Origin: JAPWJZ01 sp035626855
GTDB taxonomy: Bacteria > Pseudomonadota > Alphaproteobacteria > Micavibrionales > UBA2020
Length of the DNA stretch: 13,675 nucleotides
Assembly (NCBI GenBank): GCA_035626855.1
Contig: DASPMW010000013.1
Span: 1-13,675, forward strand
Reading direction: 5' to 3'
The notes under the pieces are model-generated. The model saw only the letters and a program-made list of their open reading frames with translations. It searched no databases and was not told the origin of the DNA. Both the position numbers and the translations under genes were made by a program. This document shows, in pieces, positions 13,313 to 13,675 of this stretch. Position 1 is the first letter of the stretch, and each line of letters begins with the position of its first letter.

Positions 13313-13675
13313 TTACGCCGCCGTCTTGTAATCGAGGCCTACGTCGAAATTCGGCGCGCTATGCGTGACGGCGCCGGAGGAAATAAGATCAACGCCGGTC
13401 GCGGCGATTTTCGGGATGCGGTCGAGTGTCACGCCGCCCGAGGCTTCGATCACGGCGCGGCCCGCCACCTGTTTCACGGCGGCCGTCATATCCTCGATGC
13501 TCATATTATCGAGCATGACGATATCGACGCCCTCCTCCAGCACTTCCTGGAGTTGCGCGAGGGTATCGACCTCGCATTCGATCTTTACGGTATGGCCGAT
13601 ATTCTGCTTGGCATTGCGGATCGCGATGCGCACGCCGCCCGCCATCGCGATATGGTTGTCCTTGATGAGCACGGC
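13313..13675 (-). CDS. nadC: Nicotinate-nucleotide pyrophosphorylase (quinolinate phosphoribosyltransferase), C-terminal part
   Basis: Only the last 120 residues are present; the frame runs off the right edge, and the first codons (AVLIKDNHI) are internal, so the GTG at 13672 is a coding Val, not a start. The enzyme joins quinolinate to PRPP to make nicotinate mononucleotide in de novo NAD synthesis. Recognisable family elements are LIKDNHI (quinolinate/PRPP-site Lys), IECEVDTL with the conserved Glu, DIVMLDN (Asp of the PRPP site), IEASGGV and GVDLISSGAVTHS near the end. Nothing visible is disrupted. It is followed on the minus strand by palindromic element B and then the ankyrin-AAA gene. 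The usual full length is about 280-300 residues, so roughly 60% lies outside the window. Confidence 0.93.
   Translation of the reverse strand, partial: AVLIKDNHIAMAGGVRIAIRNAKQNIGHTVKIECEVDTLAQLQEVLEEGVDIVMLDNMSIEDMTAAVKQVAGRAVIEASGGVTLDRIPKIAATGVDLISSGAVTHSAPNFDVGLDYKTAA

Overview
The window is GC-rich (roughly 60% by eye), densely coding DNA that looks alphaproteobacterial. The indicators are a DUF2794-type protein, a homodimeric eukaryote-like NADP isocitrate dehydrogenase, a cysteine-poor CtaA/COX15-type heme A synthase, short palindromic intergenic repeats of the GTCATCCC...GGGATCCA kind, and widespread ATGA/GTGA stop-start overlaps. Genus cannot be fixed from the sequence; a Micavibrio-like or other ankyrin-rich lineage is a guess. 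No tRNA, rRNA, CRISPR array, transposase or phage gene was seen.

Layout. (1) Positions 1-168 hold the possible last codons of a plus-strand gene and otherwise non-coding DNA. (2) Positions 169-2886, minus strand: three consecutive ankyrin-repeat genes that also share a C-terminal region of a type I cannot name. They read 2886 to 169, with a hairpin just before the first start codon and a palindromic repeat behind it. (3) Positions 3082-3642, minus: a peroxiredoxin-like/thioredoxin-fold protein, divergent from (4) a tightly overlapping plus-strand set: DUF2794 protein, a secreted Sel1-repeat protein and icd, closed by a strong intrinsic terminator at 5920-5951. (5) Positions 6017-7920, plus: two tandem paralogous membrane-anchored endonuclease/exonuclease/phosphatase (EEP) proteins; the second probably starts at a CTG overlapping the stop of the first. 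(6) Positions 8007-8267, plus: an 86-residue protein of unknown function behind a near-consensus sigma70 promoter. (7) Positions 8278-11269, minus: a five-gene operon reading TauE/SafE permease, COX15, two tiny paralogous two-helix membrane proteins and an alpha/beta hydrolase, with contacts of +1, -4, -4 and +2 nt. (8) Positions 11383-13053, minus: a 556-residue protein with N-terminal ankyrin-like repeats joined to a CbbX/SpoVK-like AAA+ domain that keeps Walker A but seems to lack the other catalytic residues. (9) Positions 13174-13285: a second palindromic repeat, then the C-terminal part of nadC running off the window.

How the genes may work together. The housekeeping genes supply NADPH and 2-oxoglutarate (icd), heme A for cytochrome oxidase (COX15) and NAD (nadC). 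The accessory content is the ankyrin set: three small ankyrin proteins with a common C-terminal region, plus an ankyrin-AAA+ protein about 8.5 kb away. I see no secretion signal on any of the four, so they are best treated as cytoplasmic proteins or effectors of unknown job. The strongest candidates for something undescribed are the shared ankyrin C-terminal region, the ankyrin-AAA+ protein with its apparently inactivated ATPase, and the paired small membrane proteins inside the heme A operon.
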